Positions 26,013 through 34,300 of a DNA stretch of 64,000 bases are shown here, piece after piece. The first letter of the stretch is position 1. The number at the start of each line of letters is the position of its first letter. Under the pieces are notes generated by a model. The model made no database searches. It was not told the DNA's origin and saw only the letters and a list, made by a program, of their open reading frames with translations. Source of the stretch: Streptomyces sp. NBC_01224 (GTDB lineage Bacteria; Actinomycetota; Actinomycetes; Streptomycetales; Streptomycetaceae). The stretch covers positions 6,629,001-6,693,000 of the forward strand of contig NZ_CP108529.1 of NCBI RefSeq assembly GCF_036002945.1, read 5' to 3'. The position numbers and the translations under genes were made by a program.

Positions 26013-26701
26013 GCACGGAGAACATCCAGGGTGCCGAGGAGCGGACCATCAGGGTGATGGTCGTCGACGACCACCCGATGTGGCGCGATGCCGTCGCCCG
26101 CGATCTTTCCGAGTCCGGTTTCGAAGTGGTGGCGACCGCCGGTGACGGGCCGCAGGCCGTCCGCAGGGCGAAGGCCGCCACCCCCGACGTCCTCGTACTC
26201 GACCTCAACCTGCCCGGCATGCCCGGCGTACAGGTCTGCAAGGAACTCGTCGGCTCCTACCCCGGACTGCGCGTCCTGGTGCTCTCCGCGAGCGGCGAGC
26301 ACGCCGACGTGCTGGAGGCGGTCAAGTCCGGCGCCACCGGCTATCTCCTCAAGTCGGCCAGTACGCAGGAGCTGACCGAGGCCGTGCGGTCCACCGCCGT
26401 CGGCGACCCCGTCTTCACCCCGGGCCTTGCCGGACTGGTCCTCGGCGAGTACCGCAGGCTCGCCTCCGACCCCGCGCCTGTCGCGTCCGAACAACCCAAG
26501 GCCCCGCAGCTCACCGAGCGCGAGACCGAGGTGCTGCGGCTGGTCGCCAAGGGGCTCTCGTACAAGCAGATCGCCGAGCGTCTGGTCATCTCGCACCGCA
26601 CCGTCCAGAACCACGTCCAGAACACCCTGGGCAAGCTCCAGTTGCACAACCGGGTGGAGCTCGTGCGGTACGCGATCGAGCGCGGCCTCGACGACGCCTG
26701 A
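26009..26701 (+). CDS. macR: NarL/FixJ response regulator MacR
   Basis: 230 residues. Receiver domain with acidic pair DDHP, phospho-aspartate in LVLDLNLPG and lysine in LLKSAS; LuxR-type helix-turn-helix at the C-terminus (LTERETEVLRLVAKGLSYKQIAERL...). Four-base overlap with macS. Typical partner architecture; DNA targets cannot be deduced here. Confidence 0.88.
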   Translation: MSTENIQGAEERTIRVMVVDDHPMWRDAVARDLSESGFEVVATAGDGPQAVRRAKAATPDVLVLDLNLPGMPGVQVCKELVGSYPGLRVLVLSASGEHADVLEAVKSGATGYLLKSASTQELTEAVRSTAVGDPVFTPGLAGLVLGEYRRLASDPAPVASEQPKAPQLTERETEVLRLVAKGLSYKQIAERLVISHRTVQNHVQNTLGKLQLHNRVELVRYAIERGLDDA

Positions 26702-26783
26702 ACGCGCCGGAGCGTGCAGCTCCGCACCTGTGAGACCAACCGCCCCGTAACGCAACGGATTTGACCTTTCACCCCATCCCCGA

Positions 26784-26797
26784 GTGACCTGGATCAC
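26784..26797. promoter_or_regulatory. Candidate Crp-type operator upstream of pfkA
   Basis: GTGACCTGGATCAC, a GTGA-N6-TCAC palindrome in the form bound by Crp/FNR-fold regulators, lies 47 bases upstream of the pfkA start, in a promoter-like position. It also fits the relaxed Streptomyces Crp pattern except for one base. Confidence 0.45.
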
Positions 26798-26844
26798 GAT
26801 TAACGTGGTGGTCGGGGGGCTCACTTCGGCGAAGGGATGCTTCC

Positions 26845-27873
26845 ATGCGGGTCGGAGTACTGACCGGGGGCGGCGACTGTCCCGGGCTCAATGCGGTCAT
26901 CCGCGCCATCGTCCGCAAGGGCGTGCAGGAGTACGGCTACGACTTCATCGGATTCCGGGACGGCTGGCGCGGCCCGCTGGAGGGCGAGACGGTGCCGCTC
27001 TCCATTCCGGCGGTGCGCGGCATCCTGCCGCGCGGCGGCACCATCCTCGGTTCCTCGCGCACCAATCCGCTCGGCGCGGAGCACGGCGTCCGCCGGATCA
27101 GGGACAACCTCGCCCAGTACGAGGTCGATTCGCTCATCACGATCGGCGGCGAGGACACCCTGGGCGTGGCGGCGACCCTGTCCGACGAGCACGGCATCAA
27201 GTGCGTCGGCGTTCCCAAGACCATCGACAACGACCTCTCCGCCACCGACTACACCTTCGGATTCGATACGGCTGTCGGCATCGCGACCGAGGCCATCGAC
27301 CGGCTGCACACCACCGCCGAATCCCATATGCGGGTTCTCGTCGTCGAGGTGATGGGCCGTCATGCGGGCTGGATCGCGCTCCACTCGGGACTGGCCGGCG
27401 GTGCGAATGTCATCCTCATCCCGGAACAGCGCTTCGACATCGATCAGGTGTGCGCCTGGGTCACTTCCCGTTTCAGGGCGAGCTACGCACCGATAGTGGT
27501 GGTCGCCGAAGGAGCCATGCCCGCGCAGGGCGAGATGATTCTCAAGGACGGATCGCACGACTCCTTCGGTCATGTCCGGCTCTCTGGCGTCGGCGAATGG
27601 CTGGCCAAGGAGATCGAGAGCCGCACCGGCAAGGAGGCCAGAACGACCGTCCTCGGCCATGTCCAGCGCGGCGGCACCCCCAGCGCCTTCGACCGCTGGC
27701 TGGCCACCCGCTTCGGCCTGCACGCGATCGATGCCGTGCGGGACGGCGACTTCGGCACGATGGTCGCCTTGAAGGGCACCGGCATCGTCCGGGTGCCGAT
27801 CGCGGAGGCGACTGCCCGGCTCAAGACCGTCGACCCGGCCCTCTACGCGGAGGCAGGTGTCTTCTTCGGCTGA
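26845..27873 (+). CDS. pfkA: ATP-dependent 6-phosphofructokinase
   Basis: 342 residues. Phosphorylates fructose 6-phosphate in glycolysis. Family motifs VLTGGGDCPGLNAVI, substrate/catalytic PKTIDNDLSATDYTFGFDTA and the GRHAGWIALHSGLAGG region. The PKTIDNDL and EVMGRHAGW patterns are those of actinobacterial PFK, one of several in Streptomyces. Linked to glkA (6 kb upstream) in the same direction. A Crp-like site is in the promoter region. Confidence 0.94.
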   Translation: MRVGVLTGGGDCPGLNAVIRAIVRKGVQEYGYDFIGFRDGWRGPLEGETVPLSIPAVRGILPRGGTILGSSRTNPLGAEHGVRRIRDNLAQYEVDSLITIGGEDTLGVAATLSDEHGIKCVGVPKTIDNDLSATDYTFGFDTAVGIATEAIDRLHTTAESHMRVLVVEVMGRHAGWIALHSGLAGGANVILIPEQRFDIDQVCAWVTSRFRASYAPIVVVAEGAMPAQGEMILKDGSHDSFGHVRLSGVGEWLAKEIESRTGKEARTTVLGHVQRGGTPSAFDRWLATRFGLHAIDAVRDGDFGTMVALKGTGIVRVPIAEATARLKTVDPALYAEAGVFFG

Positions 27874-27972
27874 GCGGCGCACCGGGGACCGGGCGGCGCA
27901 CCGGGGGCATGGGTCGTATATTCGCGATGACCGGCCCATGTCCCCTGATCTGCGCAATGAACGGGAGAAGTC

Positions 27973-28974
27973 ATGGAAATCCTGGCATTCGGTGTGCAGT
28001 CCGACGAGAAGCCGCTGCTCGAGAAGGCCTTCGCCGGACAGCACGAGGTCCGTTGCCTGGACGTCTTCCTCACCGAGGACACCGCCCCCATCGCGGCGGG
28101 CCACGAGATCATCTCCACCAGCGTCAACGCCGACCTGGGCAGCAGCGTCCTGCAGACCCTCGCAGCGGGTGGCACGCAGATGATCGCCCAGCGCTCCACC
28201 GGCTTCAACAACATCGATCTCGACGTCGCCGAGCGGCTCGCCCTGCGGGTCGTCCGCGTCTCCTACTACTCGCCTTACTCGGTCGCGGAATTCGCCTGGA
28301 CGCTCGCGATGGCGGTCAACCGCCGCATCATCCGGGCCGCGAGCCGCACCCGCGATTTCGATTTCCGGCTCGACGGCCTCCTCGGCCGGGACATGCACGG
28401 CCGCACGGCCGGCGTGATCGGTACGGGCAAGATCGGCGAGGCCTTCACCCGGATCGCCCACGGCTTCGGCATGAAGCTGCTCGGCTGGGACGTCGTCGAG
28501 AACCCCGCCTGCGTCGGGCTCGGCATGGAATACGTGGAGAAGGAACGGCTCCTCGCCGATTCCGACCTGATCAGCCTGCACGTCCCGCTGCTGCCTTCGA
28601 CGCACCACATCATCGGCAAGGACGCCCTGGCACACATGAAGGACGACGCGATCCTGATCAACTCCAGCCGCGGCGGACTCATCGACACCACGGCGCTGGT
28701 CGCCGAGTTGCGCGCGGGCCGTCTCCTGGGTGTCGGACTCGATGTGTACGAGGCGGAGGCCGGGCTCTTCTTCCTCGACAAGTCCCTGGAGGGCGTCGAC
28801 GACGACACGCTCGCCCGGCTCGTCACCTTCCCGAACGTCGTCGTGACCTCGCACCAGGCGTACTACACCCAGGACGCCGTGGCCCAGATCATCGACGCCA
28901 CCGTCCAGAACGTCGCCGACTATCAGGCCGGCCGCCGCAGCGACAACGTCCTCGTCCCGGTGCTGTCCCGGTGA
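27973..28974 (+). CDS. D-2-hydroxyacid (D-lactate) dehydrogenase
   Basis: 333 residues. NAD-binding GVIGTGKIGEAFTR, catalytic Arg in NSSRGGLID, Glu in LDVYEAE and His in VTSHQAYYT are all present; the LDVYEAEAGLFF and YSPYSVAEFA segments are those of fermentative D-lactate dehydrogenases (LdhA). GGGAG lies 7 bases before the ATG. It would interconvert pyruvate and D-lactate. A bidirectional terminator separates it from the next convergent gene. Confidence 0.9.
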   Translation: MEILAFGVQSDEKPLLEKAFAGQHEVRCLDVFLTEDTAPIAAGHEIISTSVNADLGSSVLQTLAAGGTQMIAQRSTGFNNIDLDVAERLALRVVRVSYYSPYSVAEFAWTLAMAVNRRIIRAASRTRDFDFRLDGLLGRDMHGRTAGVIGTGKIGEAFTRIAHGFGMKLLGWDVVENPACVGLGMEYVEKERLLADSDLISLHVPLLPSTHHIIGKDALAHMKDDAILINSSRGGLIDTTALVAELRAGRLLGVGLDVYEAEAGLFFLDKSLEGVDDDTLARLVTFPNVVVTSHQAYYTQDAVAQIIDATVQNVADYQAGRRSDNVLVPVLSR

Positions 28975-28978
28975 ACCG

Positions 28979-29003
28979 GGACCCCGGAGCTTCTCCGGGG
29001 TCC
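28979..29003. terminator. Bidirectional terminator
   Basis: Perfect 11-bp inverted repeat (GGACCCCGGAG and complement) with a 3-base loop between the convergent dehydrogenase and trpEG genes. Confidence 0.85.
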
Positions 29004-29014
29004 CCGAGCCTCCT

Positions 29015-30907
29015 TCAGCCGGCCACCGGCAGCCCTGCCAGCAGCCCGGCCACGATCGTCGCGCCGCGCAGTGTCAGCACCGACTCCGGGTGGAACTGCA
29101 CCGACGCGAAGCCCGGACCGCACAGCGCGTGCAGCTCCCCGCTCGCCTCGTCCAGGCTCGCCTCGACACCGTGCGCCGCCAGCTCGGTGACCACGTCGTC
29201 GTCGCAGCGCGCGGTGAAGCTGTTGTAGAAGCCGACCGTCTCCGGCCGCCCGAACAGATCGATCCGGGTCTGCGTGCCCTGGTACGGCACGGTCTTGCGG
29301 ACGATCTCCAGACCCAGCTCCGCCGCGATCAGCTCATGGCCGAGGCAGACCCCCAGCAGCCCGTGCCGGTGATCACGGACCAGCTCCGCGGCGAACTCGC
29401 GCAGCAGCCGCATCTTCGGGTCGGTGGTGTCACTCGGATTCCCGGGCCCGGGGCCCAGCACGACCGGACCCTGGTGCGCCCGTACGCGCTCGCGCAGCCC
29501 CGGCTCGTCGTAGCGGTGCACCGACACCTCCAGACCCGAGGAGCGCAGCAGATGCGCCAGCATCGCGGTGAAGGTGTCCTCGCCGTCGATCACCAGCGCA
29601 TGGCCGGACAGCTCGTACGTACGCTCCTGCATCCGCAGCCAGAACGGTGCGAGACCGCTGCGCCGGGCGTCCAGTGCCGCCTGCACCCGCGGGTCGGCCG
29701 CCAGCTGCGGAGATGCCGCCTCGGCCCGCGGCCGGCCCGGCCGCACCCCCAGGGCGGCCAGCACGCCTGCCGCCTTCGCATGGGTCTCGGCGACCTCGCT
29801 GTCCGGATCGGAGTGGCGTACGAGCGTCGCCCCGACCGGTACCTGCACATGCCCGTCGGCCGAGATGTCGGCGGTACGGATCAGGATCGGTGAGTCCAGG
29901 GTCTGCGCGCTGCCCGGCTCCTGCCGCAGGAGCGCCAGCGCGCCCGCGTAGTAGCCGCGGCCGCCGGGCTCGTACCGCTCGATGACCCGGCAGGCGTTCT
30001 GCACGGGGGAGCCGGTGACCGTCGCCGCGAACATGGTCTCCTTCAGCACCTCCCGCACATCCAGCGAGGAACGCCCGCGCAGCTCGTACTCCGTGTGTGC
30101 GAGATGGGCCATCTCCTTGAGCCGCGGCCCGACCACCACTCCGCCCATGTCGCCGACGGTGCACATCATCTTGAGTTCCTCGTCGACCACCATGGAGAGC
30201 TCGTCCCTCTCCTTGCGGTCGGAGAGGAAGGACAGCAGATTCTCGACGGTCGGACCCTCGGCGGGGTAGCGGTACGTCCCGCTGATCGGGTTCATCACGA
30301 CCGTCCCGCCGGACATCCGCACGTGCACCTCGGGGCTGGCACCGACGAGCGTCCTCTCGCCGGTGTGTACGACGAACGTCCAGTACGCGCCCCGCTCACC
30401 GGCCAGCAGCCGCCGGAAGAGCGCCAGCGCGTCGGCCCGTCCGAATCCCGGGATCTCGCCCCGGAAGGTCCGCCGGATGACGAAGTTCGCGCCCTCGCCC
30501 TGTCCGATTTCGTCCTCGATGACCCGCCGGACGATCCCGGCGTACTCCTCGTCGGGCACGTCGAAGGCCCCGCCCTCGACCCGGACGTCATGGACCGGCA
30601 GGTGGTCCAGCACCTCGGCCAGCGGCAGCTCGTACGTCTCGTCCGCGGTCAGCACGGACAGCGGTGTCCCGTCGTCACGCACGTCGAATCCGCGCTCGGC
30701 GATCTGCCGGAACGGCACCAGGGCGAGCGACGGCTGCGGACCGACGGGCAGACCGGCGAGCCGGTCCACCTCCCGCACCCGGCCGATCAGCACCTCGACG
30801 GTGTCGTGGTCACGGCCGGGGGTGCGCCTGCGCAGCAGTGCGAACGGCGGGCAGTCGTCCGTCAGGAGCCGCTGGACGACGAGCTCGGTGGGGTGAGGCT
30901 GAGACAT
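29015..30907 (-). CDS. trpEG: Fused anthranilate synthase (TrpE-TrpG)
   Basis: 630 residues. The N-terminal ~430 residues are a chorismate-binding TrpE-like domain (IRRTFRGEIPGF, LVGASPEVHVRM, NPISGTYRYP, DELKMM-type region DEELKMMCTVGDMGG); the C-terminal ~190 residues a glutamine amidotransferase (PGPGNPSDTTD, nucleophile GVCLGHE, His/Glu in QFHPES). Makes anthranilate from chorismate and glutamine. Fused TrpEG occurs in some actinomycetes and in phenazine-type PhzE; here a Trp attenuator in the leader shows control by tryptophan. Start ATG 30907. Confidence 0.93.
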   Translation of the reverse strand: MSQPHPTELVVQRLLTDDCPPFALLRRRTPGRDHDTVEVLIGRVREVDRLAGLPVGPQPSLALVPFRQIAERGFDVRDDGTPLSVLTADETYELPLAEVLDHLPVHDVRVEGGAFDVPDEEYAGIVRRVIEDEIGQGEGANFVIRRTFRGEIPGFGRADALALFRRLLAGERGAYWTFVVHTGERTLVGASPEVHVRMSGGTVVMNPISGTYRYPAEGPTVENLLSFLSDRKERDELSMVVDEELKMMCTVGDMGGVVVGPRLKEMAHLAHTEYELRGRSSLDVREVLKETMFAATVTGSPVQNACRVIERYEPGGRGYYAGALALLRQEPGSAQTLDSPILIRTADISADGHVQVPVGATLVRHSDPDSEVAETHAKAAGVLAALGVRPGRPRAEAASPQLAADPRVQAALDARRSGLAPFWLRMQERTYELSGHALVIDGEDTFTAMLAHLLRSSGLEVSVHRYDEPGLRERVRAHQGPVVLGPGPGNPSDTTDPKMRLLREFAAELVRDHRHGLLGVCLGHELIAAELGLEIVRKTVPYQGTQTRIDLFGRPETVGFYNSFTARCDDDVVTELAAHGVEASLDEASGELHALCGPGFASVQFHPESVLTLRGATIVAGLLAGLPVAG

Positions 30908-30952
30908 CGGGGGTGTTCCTTCCGGATGGAGGAACGGCTCCCGAAACGCAGA

Positions 30953-30977
30953 GAAGGCCGCCCCTCGGGCGGCCTTC
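30953..30977 (-). terminator. trp attenuator terminator
   Basis: Perfect 11-bp stem GAAGGCCGCCC / GGGCGGCCTTC with a 3-base loop, between the leader peptide and trpEG. In the transcript, GGCGGCC at 31014-31008 in the end of the leader peptide can pair instead with GGCCGCC of the terminator 5' arm, giving the antiterminator. Confidence 0.85.
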
Positions 30978-31001
30978 GCGTGGTCTGTTGCGCGCGATCG
31001 A

Positions 31002-31058
31002 TCAGTGGGCCGCCGGATGAGCGGTCCACCACCAGTTCTGGTTTGTCTGCGCGAACAT
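31002..31058 (-). CDS. trpL: Tryptophan leader peptide
   Basis: 18 residues, MFAQTNQNWWWTAHPAAH, with three consecutive Trp codons; too short for usual gene calling. When tryptophan is short the ribosome stalls on the WWW, leaving the following GGCGGCC free to form the antiterminator and let trpEG be transcribed. Translation to the TGA covers that segment and allows the terminator. The whole set of attenuator parts is visible in sequence. Confidence 0.9.
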   Translation of the reverse strand: MFAQTNQNWWWTAHPAAH

Positions 31059-31155
31059 GTTCCGAACCCTAACGGATGACCACGTCATCCGAGCGCGCGT
31101 CTCAACTATTGAGCCTACGGATGGACGCGCCGCCGGACCCCGTAATGTTGTCGGT

Positions 31156-32508
31156 GTGACCGTGAACGCCAATACCTCCGTCGCCGGTGGCAACACCTGG
31201 CGAGACCTTCCCGCGGCGCAGCAGCCCGAGTACCCCGATGCCGAGGCTCTGCGCGATGTACTCGCGGACCTCGCGTCGTATCCCCCGCTCGTCTTCGCGG
31301 GTGAGTGCGACCAGCTGCGTGCCCGCATGGGAGCCGTCGCCAAGGGCGAGGCGTTCCTGCTGCAGGGCGGTGACTGCGCCGAGGCCTTCGACGCCGTGTC
31401 GGCCGAGCACATCCGGGCCAAGCTGAAGACGCTGCTCCAGATGAGCGCCGTCCTGACCTACGCGGCCTCCGTACCCGTCGTGAAGGTGGGCCGGATCGCC
31501 GGGCAGTACTCCAAGCCGCGCTCCAAGTCGACCGAGACCCGCGACGGCGTCACCCTGCCGACCTACCGCGGCGACTCCGTCAACGGCTTCGCCTTCACCG
31601 AGGAAGCCCGCGTCCCGGACCCCGAGCGGCTGAAGCAGATGTACCACGCATCCGCTTCCACGCTGAACCTGGTCCGTGCCTTCACCACCGGCGGTTACGC
31701 CGACCTGCGCCAGGTGCACGCCTGGAACCAGGACTTCGTGAAGTCGTCGCCGTCCGGCCAGCGCTACGAGGCGCTCGCCCGCGAGATCGACAACGCGCTG
31801 AACTTCATGAAGGCGTGCGGTACGGACCCGGCCGAGTTCAAGGCGGTCGAGTTCTACTCCTCGCACGAGGGGCTGCTGCTGGACTACGAGTCGGCGCTGA
31901 CCCGTACCGACTCGCGCACCGGTGAGCTGTACGACACCTCCGGCCACATGGTCTGGATCGGTGAGCGCACCCGCCAGATGGACGGCGCGCACATCGAGTT
32001 CGCCTCGAAGATCCGTAACCCCATCGGCATCAAGCTCGGCCCGACGACCACCGTCGACGAGGCGCTCGGCTACATCGAACGCCTCGACCCCGAGCGCGAG
32101 CCCGGCCGGCTGACCTTCATCGTCCGCATGGGCGCCGACAAGGTCCGCGACAAGCTCCCCGACCTGGTCGAGAAGGTCACCGCCTCCGGCGCCACCGTGG
32201 CGTGGGTGACCGACCCGATGCACGGCAACACCTTCGAGGCCGCCTCCGGCCACAAGACCCGTCGCTTCGACGACGTCCTTGACGAGGTCAAGGGCTTCTT
32301 CGAGGTGCACAAGGGTCTCGGCACGCACCCGGGCGGCATCCACGTCGAGCTCACCGGTGACGATGTCACCGAGTGCGTCGGCGGCGGGCACGAGATCTTC
32401 GTGGACGATCTGCACCAGCGCTACGAGACGGCATGCGACCCGCGGCTCAACCGCAGCCAGTCCCTCGACCTGGCGTTCCTGGTCGCCGAGATGTACCGGG
32501 ACCAGTAG
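31156..32508 (+). CDS. aroH: 3-deoxy-7-phosphoheptulonate synthase, class II
   Basis: 450 residues, the plant-like type II DAHP synthase that condenses erythrose 4-phosphate and phosphoenolpyruvate, first step of aromatic synthesis. Family motifs: LLQGGDCAEAF, RGDSVNGF, WNQDFV, EFYSSHEGL, RMGADKVRDKLP, DPMHGNT and VELTGDDVTECVGG. GTG 31156; no ribosome-binding site is visible, while TAATGT 7 bases upstream resembles a -10 box, so a leaderless mRNA is likely. Divergent from trpEG, 97 bases between trpL and aroH starts. Corresponds to Rv2178c. Confidence 0.95.
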   Translation: MTVNANTSVAGGNTWRDLPAAQQPEYPDAEALRDVLADLASYPPLVFAGECDQLRARMGAVAKGEAFLLQGGDCAEAFDAVSAEHIRAKLKTLLQMSAVLTYAASVPVVKVGRIAGQYSKPRSKSTETRDGVTLPTYRGDSVNGFAFTEEARVPDPERLKQMYHASASTLNLVRAFTTGGYADLRQVHAWNQDFVKSSPSGQRYEALAREIDNALNFMKACGTDPAEFKAVEFYSSHEGLLLDYESALTRTDSRTGELYDTSGHMVWIGERTRQMDGAHIEFASKIRNPIGIKLGPTTTVDEALGYIERLDPEREPGRLTFIVRMGADKVRDKLPDLVEKVTASGATVAWVTDPMHGNTFEAASGHKTRRFDDVLDEVKGFFEVHKGLGTHPGGIHVELTGDDVTECVGGGHEIFVDDLHQRYETACDPRLNRSQSLDLAFLVAEMYRDQ

Positions 32509-32535
32509 GCATCACCGCAGGCAGCACGCGTACGA

Positions 32536-32572
32536 CTGTGGGGCACGGATCGATGTGATCCGTGCCCCACAG
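32536..32572 (+). terminator. Terminator of aroH
   Basis: Perfect 16-bp inverted repeat (CTGTGGGGCACGGATC and complement), 5-base loop. Confidence 0.9.
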
Positions 32573-32608
32573 GGCGTTCGGAGGCTTTCAAGGGCTTGGA
32601 GCGCCAGG

Positions 32609-32629
32609 TAAGGTTAGGTTGGCCTCACC
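32609..32629. promoter_or_regulatory. Candidate iron box (DmdR/IdeR-like)
   Basis: TAAGGTTAGG followed by CTCACC, about 50 bases before the ferredoxin gene. TTAGGTTAGG is the left half of the actinobacterial DmdR1/IdeR site; the right half CTCACC is shifted by a few bases, so the match is imperfect. Iron control would fit bfd. Confidence 0.4.
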
Positions 32630-32677
32630 GATTAACGGGGTGGCGCCGACGACCGATCCCGCCGGGAGGTGAACCGC

Positions 32678-32986
32678 ATGTACGTCTGCTCGTGCTTCGG
32701 CATTACGGAGAAGCAGGTCAAGGAACATGCGGAAGCCGGGGCGTGCACGCCCCGGCAGATAGCCTCCGCCTGCAAGGCGGGAACGGACTGCGGCGGCTGC
32801 GTCCGCGCGATCCAGGCCGTGCTCGGCCGCGGAGCCTGCCCGCGCCGCGAGCTGATCGACCGGAAGCGGACGCCGGGCACTGCCGGCGACGCCGCCACGG
32901 ACGCCGTCCCCGAGGTCGATCCGGGTATGGCTCCCGGCATCGCCCCGGGCATGGCCCCGGGCATCCGGCTTCCCGAAGCGGTCTGA
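32678..32986 (+). CDS. bfd: Bacterioferritin-associated ferredoxin (BFD-type [2Fe-2S] protein)
   Basis: 102 residues. The [2Fe-2S] ligands are the BFD pattern C-x-C near the N-terminus (VCSCFGI) and C-x2-C in TDCGGCV. BFD helps reduce and release iron stored in bacterioferritin, and the bacterioferritin gene is directly convergent. Gene starts at ATG 32678 (GGGAGG 8 bases upstream). Unusual C-terminal tail with the repeats GMAPGIAPGMAPGI. Candidate iron box upstream. Confidence 0.88.
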   Translation: MYVCSCFGITEKQVKEHAEAGACTPRQIASACKAGTDCGGCVRAIQAVLGRGACPRRELIDRKRTPGTAGDAATDAVPEVDPGMAPGIAPGMAPGIRLPEAV

Positions 32987-33001
32987 TCCGCCGCACAGGC
33001 C

Positions 33002-33481
33002 CTAGCTGTCGGGCTGCTCGATCTGCTGTGCGATGTAGAGCGGCTCGCCGAGCTTCTCGACCAGTTCCAGCTGGGTGTCGAGGTAGTCGATGTGGTGCTC
33101 CTCGTCCTCCAGGATCGACTCGAAGATGTTTGCGGACGTGATGTCGCCCTTGCCGCGCATCAGCTCGATTCCGCGCTTGAGGCGGTCGATCGCCTCCACC
33201 TCGACCTGACGGTCGGCCTGGAACATCTCGGTGACGGTCTGACCCACTCGTACGTGGAACAGCCGCTGGTAGTTGGGCAGTCCATCGAGGAAGAGAATGC
33301 GGTCCGTGAGGATCTCGGCGTGCTTCATCTCGTCGAACGACTCGGAGCGGGTGTACTTCGCGAGCTTCGTCCAGCCGAAGTTGTCCTGCATCTTTGCATG
33401 CAGGAAGTACTGATTGATGGCGGTCAACTCGGCGGTCAGCTGCTCGTTCAGGAACTCAAGGACCTCGGGGTCGCCCTGCAT
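33002..33481 (-). CDS. bfr: Bacterioferritin
   Basis: 159 residues, four-helix ferritin fold. Ferroxidase residues in the helices (LTAELTAINQYF, DEMKHAEIL with the haem-binding Met, EDEEHHIDYL) identify it as bacterioferritin storing iron as a 24-mer. Start at ATG 33481 (GGAAGGAG 8 bases upstream). Stop lies 15 bases from the bfd stop, convergent. The longer frame starting further upstream has no ribosome-binding site. Confidence 0.94.
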   Translation of the reverse strand: MQGDPEVLEFLNEQLTAELTAINQYFLHAKMQDNFGWTKLAKYTRSESFDEMKHAEILTDRILFLDGLPNYQRLFHVRVGQTVTEMFQADRQVEVEAIDRLKRGIELMRGKGDITSANIFESILEDEEHHIDYLDTQLELVEKLGEPLYIAQQIEQPDS

Positions 33482-33635
33482 CGCAGAGGCTCCTTCCAAC
33501 CGGTGAACTGGGCAAGTTGGCCGCATCCTCGCACCGCACCCGGTGATCGTCCAGTAAGTACATGCTTAGTACGAGATGTCTGAATTGGCCATGCCCTGGT
33601 CAGGACCACCCCTGCCTGTCTGTCACCATGGAGTC

Positions 33636-34268
33636 ATGGGTCAGCCGGAAAGCCGGGAAAACAGCGCGTCAGAGCAGTCCGAGCTTCCGCCAGGACAGCG
33701 ACTCCAGCGTGGTTGGCCGGTTACCCACTACGGGCCCGTGCCCAAGTTCAAGCCCGACCGCTGGGAGTTCCGGGTCTTCGGCGCCACGGCGGACGGCGAG
33801 AAGCACTGCTGGAACCACCAGGAGTTCTCGGTGCTGCCGTTCACCTCGGTCGTCGCCGACCTGCACTGCGTCACCAAATACAGCATGCTCGGCGCCGAAT
33901 GGGGCGGGGTGCTCGCCCGCACGGTCCTGGAACTCGCGCCACCCGCGCCGAACGTCACCCACGTGATGGTCTGGGCCGAGTACGGGTTCAGCTCGAACCT
34001 TCGGCTCTCCGACTTCGCCTCGGACCGAACGCTTTTTGCCACCCACAAGGGCGGCGAGCTGCTCACCGCCGAGCACGGCTTCCCGCTCCGGCTCGTTGTG
34101 CCGCACCTCTATGCCTGGAAGGGGCCCAAGTGGGTCCGGGGCGTGGAGTACATGACGGCCGACCGCCGCGGCTTCTGGGAGGAGCGCGGCTATCACAACA
34201 TCGGCGACCCGTGGCGCGAGCAGCGCTACTCCTACCAGGAAGAGCCCGGGGACGGCCCCGAGCTCTGA
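33636..34268 (+). CDS. Sulfite oxidase-family molybdopterin oxidoreductase
   Basis: 210 residues, one molybdopterin-binding domain of the sulfite oxidase/YedY family. The molybdenum-ligating cysteine is in DLHCVTKYS. No signal peptide and no C-terminal dimer domain, so cytoplasmic and a short version. Start at ATG 33636 without a convincing ribosome-binding site (the GGAG is 2 bases away). Substrate unknown. Confidence 0.85.
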   Translation: MGQPESRENSASEQSELPPGQRLQRGWPVTHYGPVPKFKPDRWEFRVFGATADGEKHCWNHQEFSVLPFTSVVADLHCVTKYSMLGAEWGGVLARTVLELAPPAPNVTHVMVWAEYGFSSNLRLSDFASDRTLFATHKGGELLTAEHGFPLRLVVPHLYAWKGPKWVRGVEYMTADRRGFWEERGYHNIGDPWREQRYSYQEEPGDGPEL

Positions 34269-34300
34269 CCTGACAGCTCCCGGCCCGGCCCGGTCCACCC

